From assembly GCF_041080625.1 (NCBI RefSeq), contig NZ_CP163518.1:4092001-4156000 (forward strand): DNA of 64,000 nucleotides, read 5' to 3'. The translations under genes were made by a program, and so were the position numbers. Shown piece by piece: positions 24,569-33,709 of the stretch. The stretch's first letter is position 1; each line of letters opens with the position of its first letter. The notes beneath the pieces were generated by a model. The model made no database searches. It worked only from the letters and a program-made list of their open reading frames with translations, and had not been told where the DNA came from. This stretch comes from Streptomyces sp. CG1 (GTDB lineage: Bacteria; Actinomycetota; Actinomycetes; Streptomycetales; Streptomycetaceae).

Positions 24569-24802
24569 TCACATCATGTCTTCGATCTCCGCGGCGATCG
24601 GGTCGGCGTCGGTGCCGATGACGACCTGGATGGCGGTACCCATCTTGACGACGCCGTGGGCTCCGGCGGCCTTCAGGGCGGCCTCGTCGACCAGAGAGGC
24701 GTCGGACACCTCGGTGCGCAGGCGGGTGATGCAGCCCTCGATCTCCTCGATGTTGTCCAGCCCGCCGAGCGCGGCGACGATCTTCTCAGCCTTGGTGGCC
24801 AT
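24569..24802 (-). CDS. nagF: PTS EIIB component, N-acetylglucosamine type
   Basis: A 77-residue stand-alone EIIB domain. The phosphorylated Cys24 lies in I-E-G-C-I-T-R-L-R, the motif of the glucose/GlcNAc superfamily. It would receive phosphate from EIIA-Crr and pass it to sugar bound by the EIIC permeases encoded divergently next door. The start M-A-T-K-A-E-K has GGAGAAGGA upstream. One EIIB serving two EIIC genes matches the GlcNAc system known in Streptomyces; the symbol is given on that basis. Confidence 0.88.
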   Translation of the reverse strand: MATKAEKIVAALGGLDNIEEIEGCITRLRTEVSDASLVDEAALKAAGAHGVVKMGTAIQVVIGTDADPIAAEIEDMM

Positions 24803-24920
24803 GTTCCTTCTCCCTGATCCGAACCGCTTAGTCGCAGTAACCCACAGTTGGCCCATCTTCGCGAGCGGTCATGCCGTGCGTGCCGAATGATGGCGATCAC
24901 GACAGCGGAACCGTCCGCCA

Positions 24921-24936
24921 ACTGGTCTACACCACC
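24921..24936. promoter_or_regulatory. Putative DasR site (dre) between nagF and nagE1
   Basis: ACTGGTCTACACCACC differs at two of 16 positions from the dre consensus A(C/G)TGGTCTAGACCA(C/G)T. It lies in the divergent promoter region, 64 bases before nagE1. DasR, a GlcN-6-P-sensitive GntR repressor, would bind here. Confidence 0.8.
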
Positions 24937-24999
24937 GTGGGGACGGTAGCCAAACCGCGTCCGACGAACCGCGTTCGAGCCGAGTGGCCGGAGGTCGCC

Positions 25000-26316
25000 A
25001 TGAGCGCCGAGAGCACACCCGCCGGCAGCACGGTCAGCCCGGCGCGGGCACGCTGGCACCGTCTGTTCCAGGGCCTGCAGAAGATGGGCCGGAGTCTGCA
25101 ACTGCCGATCGCGGTGCTGCCGGCGGCGGGCATCCTCAACCGCCTGGGCCAGCCGGACGTGTTCGGCAAGGACGGGCTGGGCTGGATCAACGTCTCCAGG
25201 GTGATGACGGGCGCGGGCGGCGCCCTGCTCGACGGCTCGCTCGGTCTTCCGCTGCTGTTCTGCGTGGGCGTGGCGATCGGCATGGCGAAAAAGGCGGACG
25301 GCTCGACGGCGCTCGCGGCGGTGGCGGGCTTCCTCGTCTACTACGGCGTGCTGCACCAGTTCCCCGTGTCCTGCCCCGGCGGCGCGAAGGCGATCCCGCA
25401 GGTCGGCTGTCAGGTCAGCGGCGGCGCGGGCGTGGGCTCGGTGACGCCCTTCACCTTCCAGAACCCGGGCATCTTCGGCGGCATCGTCATGGGTCTGCTG
25501 GCCGCGTTCTTCTGGGCCCGTTTCCACCGCACCAGACTGGTGGACTGGCTCGGCTTCTTCAACGGGCGGCGCCTGGTGCCGATCATCATGGCCTTCGTCG
25601 CCATCGTCTTCGCGGCGCTGTGCCTGTGGATCTGGCCGCCGATCGGCAGCGGTCTGGAGAGCTTCAGCCACTGGCTGCGGGACGCGGGCGCCTGGGGCGC
25701 GGGCGTCTTCGGGGTGGCGAACCGCGCACTGCTGGTGGTCGGCCTGCACCAGTTCCTGAACGTGCCCATCTGGTTCCAGTTCGGCAGTTACACCAAGCCG
25801 GACGGCACGGTGGTGCACGGCGACATCAACATGTTCCTGGCGGGCGACCCGCACGCGGGCCAGTTCACCTCGGGCTTCTTCCCGATCATGATGTTCGCGC
25901 TGCCGGCGGCCGCGCTGGCGATCACCCACTGCGCCAAGCCGCACCGCCGCAAGGAGGTCGGCGGTCTGATGCTGTCGGTGGCGCTGACGTCGTTCGTGAC
26001 GGGCATCACCGAACCGATCGAGTACTCCTTCCTCTTCATCGCACCCCTGCTCTACGCCTTCCACGCCGTGCTCACCGGTGTCTCGATGGCGGTGACCTGG
26101 GCGCTCGGGGTGCACGACGGCTTCAGCTTCTCGGCCGGTCTGATCGACTACGTGATCAACTGGAACCTGGCGACGAGACCGTGGGCGATCATCCCGATCG
26201 GCCTGTGCTTCGCGGCGGTCTATTACGTCGTCTTCCGGTTCGCCATCACGAAGTTCGACCTGAAGACACCGGGCCGCGAACCGGAGGACGAGGTCGAGGA
26301 CATCACCAAGGCGTGA
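25000..26316 (+). CDS. nagE1: PTS EIIC permease, N-acetylglucosamine type (paralogue 1)
   Basis: A 438-residue membrane permease with about ten helices. Family features are L-Q-L-P-I-A-V-L-P-A-A-G-I-L near the start, K-K-A-D-G-S-T-A-L-A-A, the conserved G-I-T-E-P-I-E-Y-S-F-L-F (sugar site Glu) and G-V-H-D-G-F-S-F-S-A-G. ATG 25000 follows GGAGGT; the longer frame upstream overlaps the operator. It is about 70% like the next gene by eye but has an extra loop (C-P-G-G-A-K... G-C-Q-V) with several Cys. In S. coelicolor the second paralogue is the main GlcNAc transporter; this one may be secondary. Confidence 0.9.
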   Translation: MSAESTPAGSTVSPARARWHRLFQGLQKMGRSLQLPIAVLPAAGILNRLGQPDVFGKDGLGWINVSRVMTGAGGALLDGSLGLPLLFCVGVAIGMAKKADGSTALAAVAGFLVYYGVLHQFPVSCPGGAKAIPQVGCQVSGGAGVGSVTPFTFQNPGIFGGIVMGLLAAFFWARFHRTRLVDWLGFFNGRRLVPIIMAFVAIVFAALCLWIWPPIGSGLESFSHWLRDAGAWGAGVFGVANRALLVVGLHQFLNVPIWFQFGSYTKPDGTVVHGDINMFLAGDPHAGQFTSGFFPIMMFALPAAALAITHCAKPHRRKEVGGLMLSVALTSFVTGITEPIEYSFLFIAPLLYAFHAVLTGVSMAVTWALGVHDGFSFSAGLIDYVINWNLATRPWAIIPIGLCFAAVYYVVFRFAITKFDLKTPGREPEDEVEDITKA

Positions 26317-26429
26317 CCTCAGCAGACCCGGGGCCAGGGGCTGTTCGCCGCCCTTTAGCACATCGGCACGCCGCGTAGCGTATCGGTAGCGGATTTCGTG
26401 GTTCCTTATCCCGCCTTCATCGTGCTACA

Positions 26430-26462
26430 ACAGGTCTACACCACTGAGTGGTGTAGACCACC
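26430..26462. promoter_or_regulatory. Two adjacent putative DasR sites (dre) upstream of nagE2
   Basis: Site A ACAGGTCTACACCACT (26430-26445) and site B AGTGGTGTAGACCACC (26447-26462) each match the dre consensus at 14 of 16 positions. Together they form a perfect 13-bp inverted repeat with a single central G (26433-26459). The array ends 20 bases before the nagE2 start codon, so it probably also covers the leader. Confidence 0.88.
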
Positions 26463-26482
26463 ACCGATGGAGGAACCATCCC

Positions 26483-27733
26483 ATGAGCTCCGCCACCGCC
26501 ACGGCGGCTCCCGCAAAGAAGCGGGGATCCGGCCTGTTCCAGGGCCTGCAGAAGGTCGGCCGCAGCCTGCAGCTCCCGATCGCCGTACTGCCGGCGGCGG
26601 GCATCCTGCTGCGTCTCGGCCAGGACGACGTGTTCGGCAAGGACGGCCTCGGCTGGAACAAGGTCGCGGCCGTGTTCGCCACGGCCGGCGACGCCGTGTT
26701 CAGCAATCTGCCGCTGCTGTTCTGCGTGGGCATCGCCATCGGCTTCGCCAAGAAGGCCGACGGCTCCACGGCGCTGGCGGCGCTGGTCGGCTTCCTGGTG
26801 TACAAGAACGTGCTGACCGCGTTCCCGATCACCGAGGCCAAGATAACCAAGGGCGCGGACATCCCCGCGACCTACAACGACCCCAAGGTGCTCGGCGGCA
26901 TCGTCATGGGTCTCATCGCCGCCGTCGTCTGGCAGCGCTTCCACCGCACCAAGCTGCCCGACTGGCTGGGCTTCTTCAACGGCCGCCGGCTGGTGCCCAT
27001 CCTGATGGCCTTCATCGGCACCGGCATCGGTGTGGTCTTCGGTCTGATCTGGGAGCCCATCGGCAACGTCATCACCGACTTCGGCAAGTGGATGACCGGG
27101 CTCGGCGCGTTCGGCGCGGGCCTCTTCGGTCTCATCAACCGCGGTCTGCTGCCCATCGGCATGCACCAGTTCGTCAACACGGTGGCCTGGCAGGAGATCG
27201 GCAGCTACAAGGACTCCACCGGTGCCCTGTGGCACGGTGACCTGCCCCGCTTCTTCCACGGCGACCCGACCGCCGGACAGTTCATGACGGGCTTCTTCCC
27301 GATCATGATGTTCGCCCTGCCGGCCGCCGCCCTGGCGATCACCCACTGTGCCCGCCCGGAGCGCCGCAAGGCCGTCGGCGGCATGATGCTGTCCCTCGCC
27401 CTGACCTCGTTCGTCACCGGTATCACCGAGCCGATCGAGTTCGCGTTCATGTTCATCGCCCCGCTGCTGTACGCGATCCACGCGGTCCTCACCGCGGTGT
27501 CGATGGCGGTGACCTGGTCGCTGGGCGTGCACCACGGCTTCAGCTTCTCGGCCGGTGCGATCGACTACTTCCTCAACTGGGGCCTGGCCACCAAGCCCTG
27601 GATGATCATCCCCATCGGCCTGGTCTTCGCGGTGATCTACTACGTGGTCTTCCGCTTCGCGATCATCAGGTTCAACCTCCCGACCCCGGGCCGCGAGCCC
27701 GAGGAGGAGCTCGAGGACCTCACGAAGGCGTGA
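26483..27733 (+). CDS. nagE2: PTS EIIC permease, N-acetylglucosamine type (paralogue 2)
   Basis: A 416-residue permease that would take up and, with EIIB, phosphorylate N-acetylglucosamine. It shows the same landmarks as its tandem paralogue: L-Q-L-P-I-A-V-L-P-A-A-G-I-L-L, K-K-A-D-G-S-T-A-L, G-I-T-E-P-I-E-F-A-F-M-F and G-V-H-H-G-F-S-F-S-A-G. ATG 26483 follows GGAGGAA. The double DasR operator directly upstream marks it as tightly controlled by amino-sugar status, as known for nagE2 in S. coelicolor. It has its own promoter and terminator. Confidence 0.93.
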   Translation: MSSATATAAPAKKRGSGLFQGLQKVGRSLQLPIAVLPAAGILLRLGQDDVFGKDGLGWNKVAAVFATAGDAVFSNLPLLFCVGIAIGFAKKADGSTALAALVGFLVYKNVLTAFPITEAKITKGADIPATYNDPKVLGGIVMGLIAAVVWQRFHRTKLPDWLGFFNGRRLVPILMAFIGTGIGVVFGLIWEPIGNVITDFGKWMTGLGAFGAGLFGLINRGLLPIGMHQFVNTVAWQEIGSYKDSTGALWHGDLPRFFHGDPTAGQFMTGFFPIMMFALPAAALAITHCARPERRKAVGGMMLSLALTSFVTGITEPIEFAFMFIAPLLYAIHAVLTAVSMAVTWSLGVHHGFSFSAGAIDYFLNWGLATKPWMIIPIGLVFAVIYYVVFRFAIIRFNLPTPGREPEEELEDLTKA

Positions 27734-27755
27734 CCGTCACGGCCATGGCATGACG

Positions 27756-27788
27756 AAGGCCCCGGAACCTCTGGTTCCGGGGCCTTTT
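27756..27788. terminator. Bidirectional terminator between nagE2 and the metallo-hydrolase gene
   Basis: A 14-bp perfect stem AAGGCCCCGGAACC/GGTTCCGGGGCCTT with loop TCT is followed by TT on the plus strand. Confidence 0.92.
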
Positions 27789-27806
27789 CGTTCGTATGCG
27801 CGGTGG

Positions 27807-28559
27807 CTAGACCTCGTACGTCACCCGTGGCGCTGCCAACTCCACCGGGCCCGTGAACACCTCGCGTGCGTCGCAGAGGTTGACCTGGGGGTCGGTCCAC
27901 GGCGGGATGTGGGTGAGGACCAGGCGGCGGGCGCCGGCGCGGGACGCCGTCTCGCCCGCCTCACGGCCGTTGAGATGCAGGTCCGGGATGTTCTCCTTGC
28001 CGTGCGTGAACGCGGCCTCGCACAGGAACAGGTCGGTGTCCCGGGCCAGCTCGTCCAGCGCCTCGGTGACACCCGTGTCGCCGGAGTACGTCAGCGACCG
28101 CCCGCCGTGCTCGATCCGGATGGCGTACGCCTCCACGGGGTGGCGGACCCGCTCGGTGTGCACCGTGAACGGGCCCATCTCGAACGTGGACGGCTTGACG
28201 GTGTGGAAGTCGAAGACCTCGCTCATGGACGAGGCGGAGGGGGTGTCGGCGTAGGCCGTGGTCAGGCGGTGCTCGGTGCCCTCGGGGCCGTAGACCGGGA
28301 TCGGGTCGGCGCGGCCGCCCTCGTGGCGGTAGTAGCGCGCCACGAAGTACGCCAGCATGTCGATGCAATGATCGGCGTGCAGATGGCTCAGGAAGATCGC
28401 GTCGAGGTCGTAGAGACCGCAGTGGCGCTGCAGCTCGCCCAGGGCGCCGTTGCCCATGTCGAGAAGCAGCCGGAAGCCGTCGGCCTCGACGAGGTAGCTC
28501 GAGCAGGCCGAATCCGCGGACGGAAACGACCCCGAGCAGCCGACGACGGTGAGCTTCAT
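27807..28559 (-). CDS. Metallo-beta-lactamase-fold hydrolase (RNase Z/YhfI-like)
   Basis: A 250-residue hydrolase of the metallo-beta-lactamase fold. The zinc motif is H-L-H-A-D-H-C, with further ligands in V-R-H-P-V-E, S-G-D-T-G and the C-terminal T-H-I-P-P-W. The start M-K-L-T-V-V-G-C-S-G-S-F-P and the sequence D-M-G-N-G-A-L-G place it in the RNase Z-like branch that includes phosphodiesterases; the substrate is unknown. ATG 28559 is preceded by GGAGG. The leader carries an exact 13-bp tandem repeat. Confidence 0.9.
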   Translation of the reverse strand: MKLTVVGCSGSFPSADSACSSYLVEADGFRLLLDMGNGALGELQRHCGLYDLDAIFLSHLHADHCIDMLAYFVARYYRHEGGRADPIPVYGPEGTEHRLTTAYADTPSASSMSEVFDFHTVKPSTFEMGPFTVHTERVRHPVEAYAIRIEHGGRSLTYSGDTGVTEALDELARDTDLFLCEAAFTHGKENIPDLHLNGREAGETASRAGARRLVLTHIPPWTDPQVNLCDAREVFTGPVELAAPRVTYEV

Positions 28560-28578
28560 GAAGCAGAAACCTCCGTTG

Positions 28579-28604
28579 GCGGAAAGATCAAGCGGAAAGA
28601 TCAA
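28579..28604. repeat. Exact 13-bp tandem repeat in the leader of the metallo-hydrolase gene
   Basis: GCGGAAAGATCAA occurs twice back to back (28579-28591, 28592-28604), 20-45 bases upstream of the minus-strand ATG. Confidence 0.85.
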
Positions 28605-28786
28605 AAGGGCAGGAAACGGGGGTCGTGCGGTTTGTTGAGCGTAAGGCGCGAAAGCGCGGGTCGCTCCTCCGCAAAGGGCCGTTGTGGGCGAACTCACCTG
28701 TGCTGTCACCGGTTCGGCTGGACCCGGGGCGCACAAGGTTCACCAGAGGGCGCGCGATCCTCGGCGCGCGCCGGTAACGTCGTCGT

Positions 28787-29245
28787 ATGGACACGTCCTG
28801 GTGGCTGGCGCTCGCGGCGGTCGTACTGCTCGCGCTGGTCGCCACGCTCATCGACGGCTGGGGGCGCGGCCGCCGGCCCGGTGGACGGCGCCTCAGGCCG
28901 CTCGGCCGTGCGGGAACGCGCCCGGCGCAGGCCGCCCGGCCGGTCCCCGGGGACATCTGGTGGGCTGACGTCCCCTACGAGGACCGCACCGAGGCGAAGG
29001 ACCGGCCGTGTCTGGTGCTGGCCGTGCGCGGGAACCGGGCCACGGTCGCGAAGATCACCAGCAAGTACCACGACGAGCGCGCCGGGGTGATCCCGCTCCC
29101 GCCCGGCGCGGTGGGCGACGCCCGCGGCCGCCCCAGCTTCCTGGAGACCGACGAGCTGCGTGAGGTACCGGTGGACATGTTCCGGCGCCGGGTCGGGGTG
29201 GTCGACCCGGTGCTGTGGGACCAGGTACGGCACCTGGCCGGCTGA
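28787..29245 (+). CDS. PemK/MazF-family protein with N-terminal membrane anchor
   Basis: A 152-residue protein. Residues about 5-23 form a membrane helix (L-A-L-A-A-V-V-L-L-A-L-V-A-T-L), followed by a basic linker (G-R-G-R-R-P-G-G-R-R). A PemK/MazF domain starts at about 53: P-G-D-I-W-W-A-D-V-P-Y, R-P-C-L-V-L, a central strand and D-P-V-L-W-D-Q-V at the end. MazF proteins are mRNA-cleaving toxins, but no antitoxin gene precedes it. The anchor is unusual, so a classic toxin role is uncertain. Divergent from the metallo-hydrolase gene. Confidence 0.85.
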   Translation: MDTSWWLALAAVVLLALVATLIDGWGRGRRPGGRRLRPLGRAGTRPAQAARPVPGDIWWADVPYEDRTEAKDRPCLVLAVRGNRATVAKITSKYHDERAGVIPLPPGAVGDARGRPSFLETDELREVPVDMFRRRVGVVDPVLWDQVRHLAG

Positions 29246-29707
29246 TCACTTCACGGTCACCGTGACCGTCCAGTCCTGGATGCCCTTGCAGGAGACCTGG
29301 CCCGGAGCCGTCGGCTGGGCGCACAGCGGGCGGGAGGACGTCAGCTTCACGGTTCCGGCGGCCACCGCGTGGTACGCGGCGGTGACGTCGCCGGGCTGGA
29401 GGACGAAGCCCGCGTTGATGCCCCGCAGGGCCGTGCCGTTCACCGTGACCGGCTTCCAGGGGCGGGACTTGGTGCCGGCGAGTGTCAGGCGGACCTCGCC
29501 GCCCTTGGCCACGCAGACGGTACGGCCGCCGTCCGCGGCCTTCAGCTGCACGTCCGCGGCGCAGCCGCCCTTGGCCGGTGCGGAGGACGAGGGCGCCGAC
29601 GGCGACACCTTGCCACCGCCTGCGTTGTCCGAGCCGCTCTGCGAGCCGCATCCGGCGAGGAGCAGCGCTGCCGCCGCGAGGGCGAGGGATGTCGTGGTAC
29701 GGCGCAT
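29246..29707 (-). CDS. Small lipoprotein of unknown function
   Basis: A 153-residue lipoprotein. The signal ends in L-L-A-G-C (Cys20). A Ser/Pro/Gly-rich linker follows, then a beta-rich domain of about 110 residues with four further Cys (G-G-C-A-A-D, T-V-C-V, P-L-C-A, V-S-C-K), probably two disulfides. The stop directly abuts the end of the convergent PemK-like gene. Function is unknown. Confidence 0.82.
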   Translation of the reverse strand: MRRTTTSLALAAAALLLAGCGSQSGSDNAGGGKVSPSAPSSSAPAKGGCAADVQLKAADGGRTVCVAKGGEVRLTLAGTKSRPWKPVTVNGTALRGINAGFVLQPGDVTAAYHAVAAGTVKLTSSRPLCAQPTAPGQVSCKGIQDWTVTVTVK

Positions 29708-29782
29708 GGGGGTTCGCCTTTCTGCCGTGGCCGCGAGGGGACGGCCGCCTGGTACAGATGAGACGTAGCAGCACGACGAACG

Positions 29783-29817
29783 GATCCCGCACGCGGACCA
29801 TTTCCGCGTGCGGGATC
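29783..29817 (-). terminator. Perfect hairpin between protease and lipoprotein genes
   Basis: A 15-bp perfect stem GATCCCGCACGCGGA/TCCGCGTGCGGGATC with a 5-base loop lies between the lipoprotein start and the protease stop, downstream of neither start. It fits a terminator for the lipoprotein's upstream region or a regulatory hairpin. Confidence 0.65.
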
Positions 29818-29841
29818 ACCGGGTGGTTCAGCGGGGACGGA

Positions 29842-31911
29842 TCAGCTGGTCGTCAGGGCGGCGTCGTCCACGACGAAGCTGGTCTGCAGCGAGGAGTCCT
29901 CCACGCCGTTGAACTTCAGGGTGACCGTCTGGCCCGCCAGCGAGGACAGGTCGAAGGTCTTCTGCGTGTACCCGGAGCCCGCGTTGAGGTTCGAGTACGA
30001 CGCGAGGGTGGTCGAACCGGCGGTCACCGTCAGCTTGTCGTACGCGGTGCTGGTGGTGGTCTCCGCGGTGTCGATGTGCAGGTAGAAGCTGAGCGTCGCC
30101 TTGCAGCCGGCCGGGATCGTCACCGACTGGGACAGCGTGTCGGTGTGCGAGGAGCCGTAGCCGTCGAGCCAGGCGTAGTACGAGCCGCTGTGGGCGGCCT
30201 CACCGGAGTCGTTGGTGATGACGCCGCTGGTCGCGGTCCAGCCGGTGCTGCCCGACTCGAAGCCGGGGTTGGCCAGCAGCTGGGACGAGGTGCAGCCGCC
30301 ACCCCCGGAGCCGACGGTCCAGGTGAAGGAGGTCGAGCCGGAGGCCCCGGTGGAGTCCTTCGCGGTGACCGTGACCTGGTAGGTGCCCGCGGTGGAGGCG
30401 GTGCCGGAGATCAGGCCGGTGGAGCTGTTGATGGACAGCCCGGCCGGCAGGCCGGAGGCGCTGTAGGTGAGGGCCGCGCCCGCGCTGTCGGTGGCGTTGA
30501 TCTGCAGGCTGACCGAGCCGCCCGCGGTGGTGGACTGGCTGCCGGGGTTCGAGACGGTCACCGTGTTGCCGCTGCTGGAGCCGGCGGTGAAGGCGGCGGT
30601 GCCGTTCGGGGTGCCCCAGCCGGTCGGGCCGTCGTAGCCGGTGCCCGCGGTGCAGAAGTACGACGGGGAGCAGCTGCCGTTGCTGCCGCTGGTGACGTCG
30701 TACAGGTTGCCCGTGTGCTGGTACGGGTACTTCGCCGGGTAGTCACTGGCGCCCGGGGTGCCCGCGAGGGCGTAGACCGAGGCCATGATCGGCGAGGAGG
30801 CGCTGGTGCCGCCGTAGACCGCCCAGCCGGTGCCGCCGTAGGTGTCGTAGACCGCGACGCCGGTGGCGGGGTCGGCGACTGCGGAGACGTCGGCCTCCAT
30901 GCGCTTGGAGCAGCCGCTGTCGGTCTGCCAGCTCGGCTTCGGGTCGTACGCCGAGCAGCCGGAGCCGGTGCCCTCGGTGCTGGAGGTGTTCCACACCGAC
31001 TCGCTCCAGCCACGGGAGTTGGAGGCGGTGGTGAGCGCGGTGCCGCCGACGGCGGTCACGTACTGGGAGGTGGCCGGGTACTCGGCGCCGTAGCCGGAGT
31101 CGCCCGCGGAGACGGTGATCGCGACGCCGGGGTGCTTGAAGTACTGGGTGTCCTCGCTGGTCTGGGCGGAGGACTCGGAGCCGCCCCAGCTGTTGGAGAC
31201 GAACTTGGCGCCCAGCGCGACGGCCTCGTTCTCGGCGGTGCCGAGGTCGGAGTCGGTGGCGGAGTTGGCCTCGACCAGGATGATGCTGCAGTTCGGGCAG
31301 ACCGCGCTGACCATGTCGATGTCGAGCATCTCTTCACCGGCCCAGCCGGTGTCGTTGGTCGGCAGCGAGGTGGTGGAGCCGGTCTGGCTGACCTGCTTGA
31401 AGCAGCCGTTGGCCTTGGTGCAGGACGACAGGCCGTATGTGGAGCGGTAAGTGCCCAGGTCCGACTCGGCGTTGGGGTCGTTGTAGGCGTCGACGATGGC
31501 GACGGTCATGCCGGAACCGCCCGTGGTGGGCAGGTTGTAGGCGCTGTGCAGGTTGGCCGGGGAGAGGCCGGAGGGGGCCGCGGCGGCGAGCGCCGAGGCG
31601 AGGCGCTGCTTGATGTCGGTGCGGCGCTGGGCGAAGCAGGACGCGTGGCCCGGCTCGGCGGTGGCGCACAGGTGCGTCGTGGGCACCTTCTGGCCGGCCT
31701 TGCCGGTGGAGTGGTAGGTCTGCCGCGCGGGTGCGGTCAGCGCCTTGTTGTTCTGCGTGACCTTGGTGCCGTGCGGGTGGGCCGCGGCGCTCTGGGCGCC
31801 GGCCGTCGGTGCCGCGACGAGCCCGGCGACGGTGAGGGTGAGAGCGGGGAAGGAGACGGCGAGGAGTCTTCGCAGGCTCCGTCTCCGCTTGCTCAGGCGT
31901 GACTCACGCAT
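29842..31911 (-). CDS. Secreted S53 (sedolisin-type) serine-carboxyl peptidase with Ig-like and C-terminal domains
   Basis: A 689-residue secreted protease. Residues 1-40 are a signal peptide with a long basic start (R-R-R-S-L-R-R). A short propeptide region follows. The catalytic domain (about 110-430) shows the sedolisin pattern: E-E-M-L-D-I-D (Glu/Asp pair), the oxyanion Asp region, and G-G-T-S-A-S-S-P-I (Ser). After it comes an Ig-like putative domain ([16 protein letters not shown]) and a C-terminal beta-sandwich starting [10 protein letters not shown] that resembles carbohydrate-binding modules. It digests proteins outside the cell at low pH. ATG 31911 is the only plausible start. Confidence 0.9.
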   Translation of the reverse strand: MRESRLSKRRRSLRRLLAVSFPALTLTVAGLVAAPTAGAQSAAAHPHGTKVTQNNKALTAPARQTYHSTGKAGQKVPTTHLCATAEPGHASCFAQRRTDIKQRLASALAAAAPSGLSPANLHSAYNLPTTGGSGMTVAIVDAYNDPNAESDLGTYRSTYGLSSCTKANGCFKQVSQTGSTTSLPTNDTGWAGEEMLDIDMVSAVCPNCSIILVEANSATDSDLGTAENEAVALGAKFVSNSWGGSESSAQTSEDTQYFKHPGVAITVSAGDSGYGAEYPATSQYVTAVGGTALTTASNSRGWSESVWNTSSTEGTGSGCSAYDPKPSWQTDSGCSKRMEADVSAVADPATGVAVYDTYGGTGWAVYGGTSASSPIMASVYALAGTPGASDYPAKYPYQHTGNLYDVTSGSNGSCSPSYFCTAGTGYDGPTGWGTPNGTAAFTAGSSSGNTVTVSNPGSQSTTAGGSVSLQINATDSAGAALTYSASGLPAGLSINSSTGLISGTASTAGTYQVTVTAKDSTGASGSTSFTWTVGSGGGGCTSSQLLANPGFESGSTGWTATSGVITNDSGEAAHSGSYYAWLDGYGSSHTDTLSQSVTIPAGCKATLSFYLHIDTAETTTSTAYDKLTVTAGSTTLASYSNLNAGSGYTQKTFDLSSLAGQTVTLKFNGVEDSSLQTSFVVDDAALTTS

Positions 31912-31991
31912 GGGGTACTGCCTCCGGTTGACGTGGGGATGCGCACTGGATTGGCAGCCCGTGACGCGCGTAGCGGCGGTGGAACCGCGCA

Positions 31992-32048
31992 GTCATGAGC
32001 ATGACACTCACAGACATCCGTCATGGCGCTGGGTGAGCGTTACATGAC
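31992..32048. promoter_or_regulatory. Array of GTCATG/CATGAC half-sites upstream of the S53 protease
   Basis: GTCATG-AG-CATGAC is a near-perfect palindrome at 31992-32005, and GTCATG at 32020 pairs with CATGAC at 32043. It lies about 80-135 bases before the protease ATG, in promoter territory. The regulator is unknown. Confidence 0.5.
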
Positions 32049-32132
32049 AGGGTGCGGGGAGGAACGTAGCTCCGGCTCCGGCACCACCGGCAGTACCGGG
32101 CGGTTTTCTTTGCCCTGCCATAGGAATGGTTT

Positions 32133-32156
32133 AGCCCCCTCATGAGAGAGGGGGCT
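32133..32156 (-). terminator. Terminator after cysM
   Basis: AGCCCCCTC pairs with GAGGGGGCT (9 bp, loop ATGAGA), 46 bases past the cysM stop. Confidence 0.75.
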
Positions 32157-32201
32157 GGATCACCGCTTGATGCGGAACGGACGGTTCTGATAACGGCGGC
32201 A

Positions 32202-33158
<957 letters not shown>

Positions 33159-33169
33159 TCAGCGACCGA

Positions 33170-33448
33170 TCAGCTCATGCCGCCGGCGACGGCCGGCAGG
33201 ATCGTCACGGTGTCGCCGTCCGACAGCTTGGTGTCGATGCCGTCGATGAAGCGCACGTCCTCGTCGTTCAGGTACACGTTGACGAAGCGGCGCAGCTTGC
33301 CCTCGTCCACGATGCGGGCCTGGATGCCCGCGTGCCGGGCCTCGAGGTCGGCGAACAGCTCGGCGAGGGTGTTCCCGCTGCCCTCCACCGCCTTCTGGCC
33401 GTCCGTGTACGTGCGGAGGATGGTCGGGATGCGGACCTCGATGGCCAT
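33170..33448 (-). CDS. cysO: Sulfur carrier protein CysO (ubiquitin-like), masked C-terminus
   Basis: A 92-residue beta-grasp protein (V-R-I-P-T-I-L-R near the start, V-N-V-Y-L-N-D-E-D-V-R, V-T-I-L-P-A-V-A-G-G). The diglycine that becomes a thiocarboxylate is at 89-90, but two more residues (Met91, Ser92) follow it, so the tail must be trimmed before activation. The JAMM protein encoded upstream (mec) is the likely protease. Transfers sulfur to CysM for cysteine formation. Very likely co-transcribed with cysM. Confidence 0.93.
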   Translation of the reverse strand: MAIEVRIPTILRTYTDGQKAVEGSGNTLAELFADLEARHAGIQARIVDEGKLRRFVNVYLNDEDVRFIDGIDTKLSDGDTVTILPAVAGGMS

Positions 33449-33534
33449 GGCTCAGGGCTCCTGTCGGAAGGTGTCGTCGGTTCGGGCGTGCGGCGGCCCG
33501 CCGCGGCACACGGGCCGAACGGCGGCAGGGGGAA

Positions 33535-33630
33535 TCAACAGATGGCGCTGTTCAGCCTGCACAGGTCGACGTGCAGCCGCGCCACGAGCAGCATGCCCGG
33601 CGCCTTCTCGCTCACGTCGTACAGAACCAT
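33535..33630 (-). CDS. Cys-containing leader peptide upstream of cysO-cysM
   Basis: A 31-residue peptide that begins M-V-L-Y-D-V-S-E and ends R-L-H-V-D-L-C-R-L-N-S-A-I-C, the pattern of short leader peptides in front of sulfur-metabolism genes of Streptomyces. Cys codons at 24 and 31 could let ribosome stalling report cysteine supply. Its stop is 87 bases before the cysO start. It has the same strand and no overlap with other genes. Confidence 0.72.
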   Translation of the reverse strand: MVLYDVSEKAPGMLLVARLHVDLCRLNSAIC

Positions 33631-33709
33631 GGGCTCATCGTAACGATTCCCGGTCCCGGCATCGGAGTGTGATCTCGCATGCTGGATGAATTCTGACCGA
33701 ATCGCGGGA

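Noticed and set aside
28560..28786. Antitoxin gene before the PemK-like gene
   Set aside because: The gap has no frame with a binding site and antitoxin-like composition.
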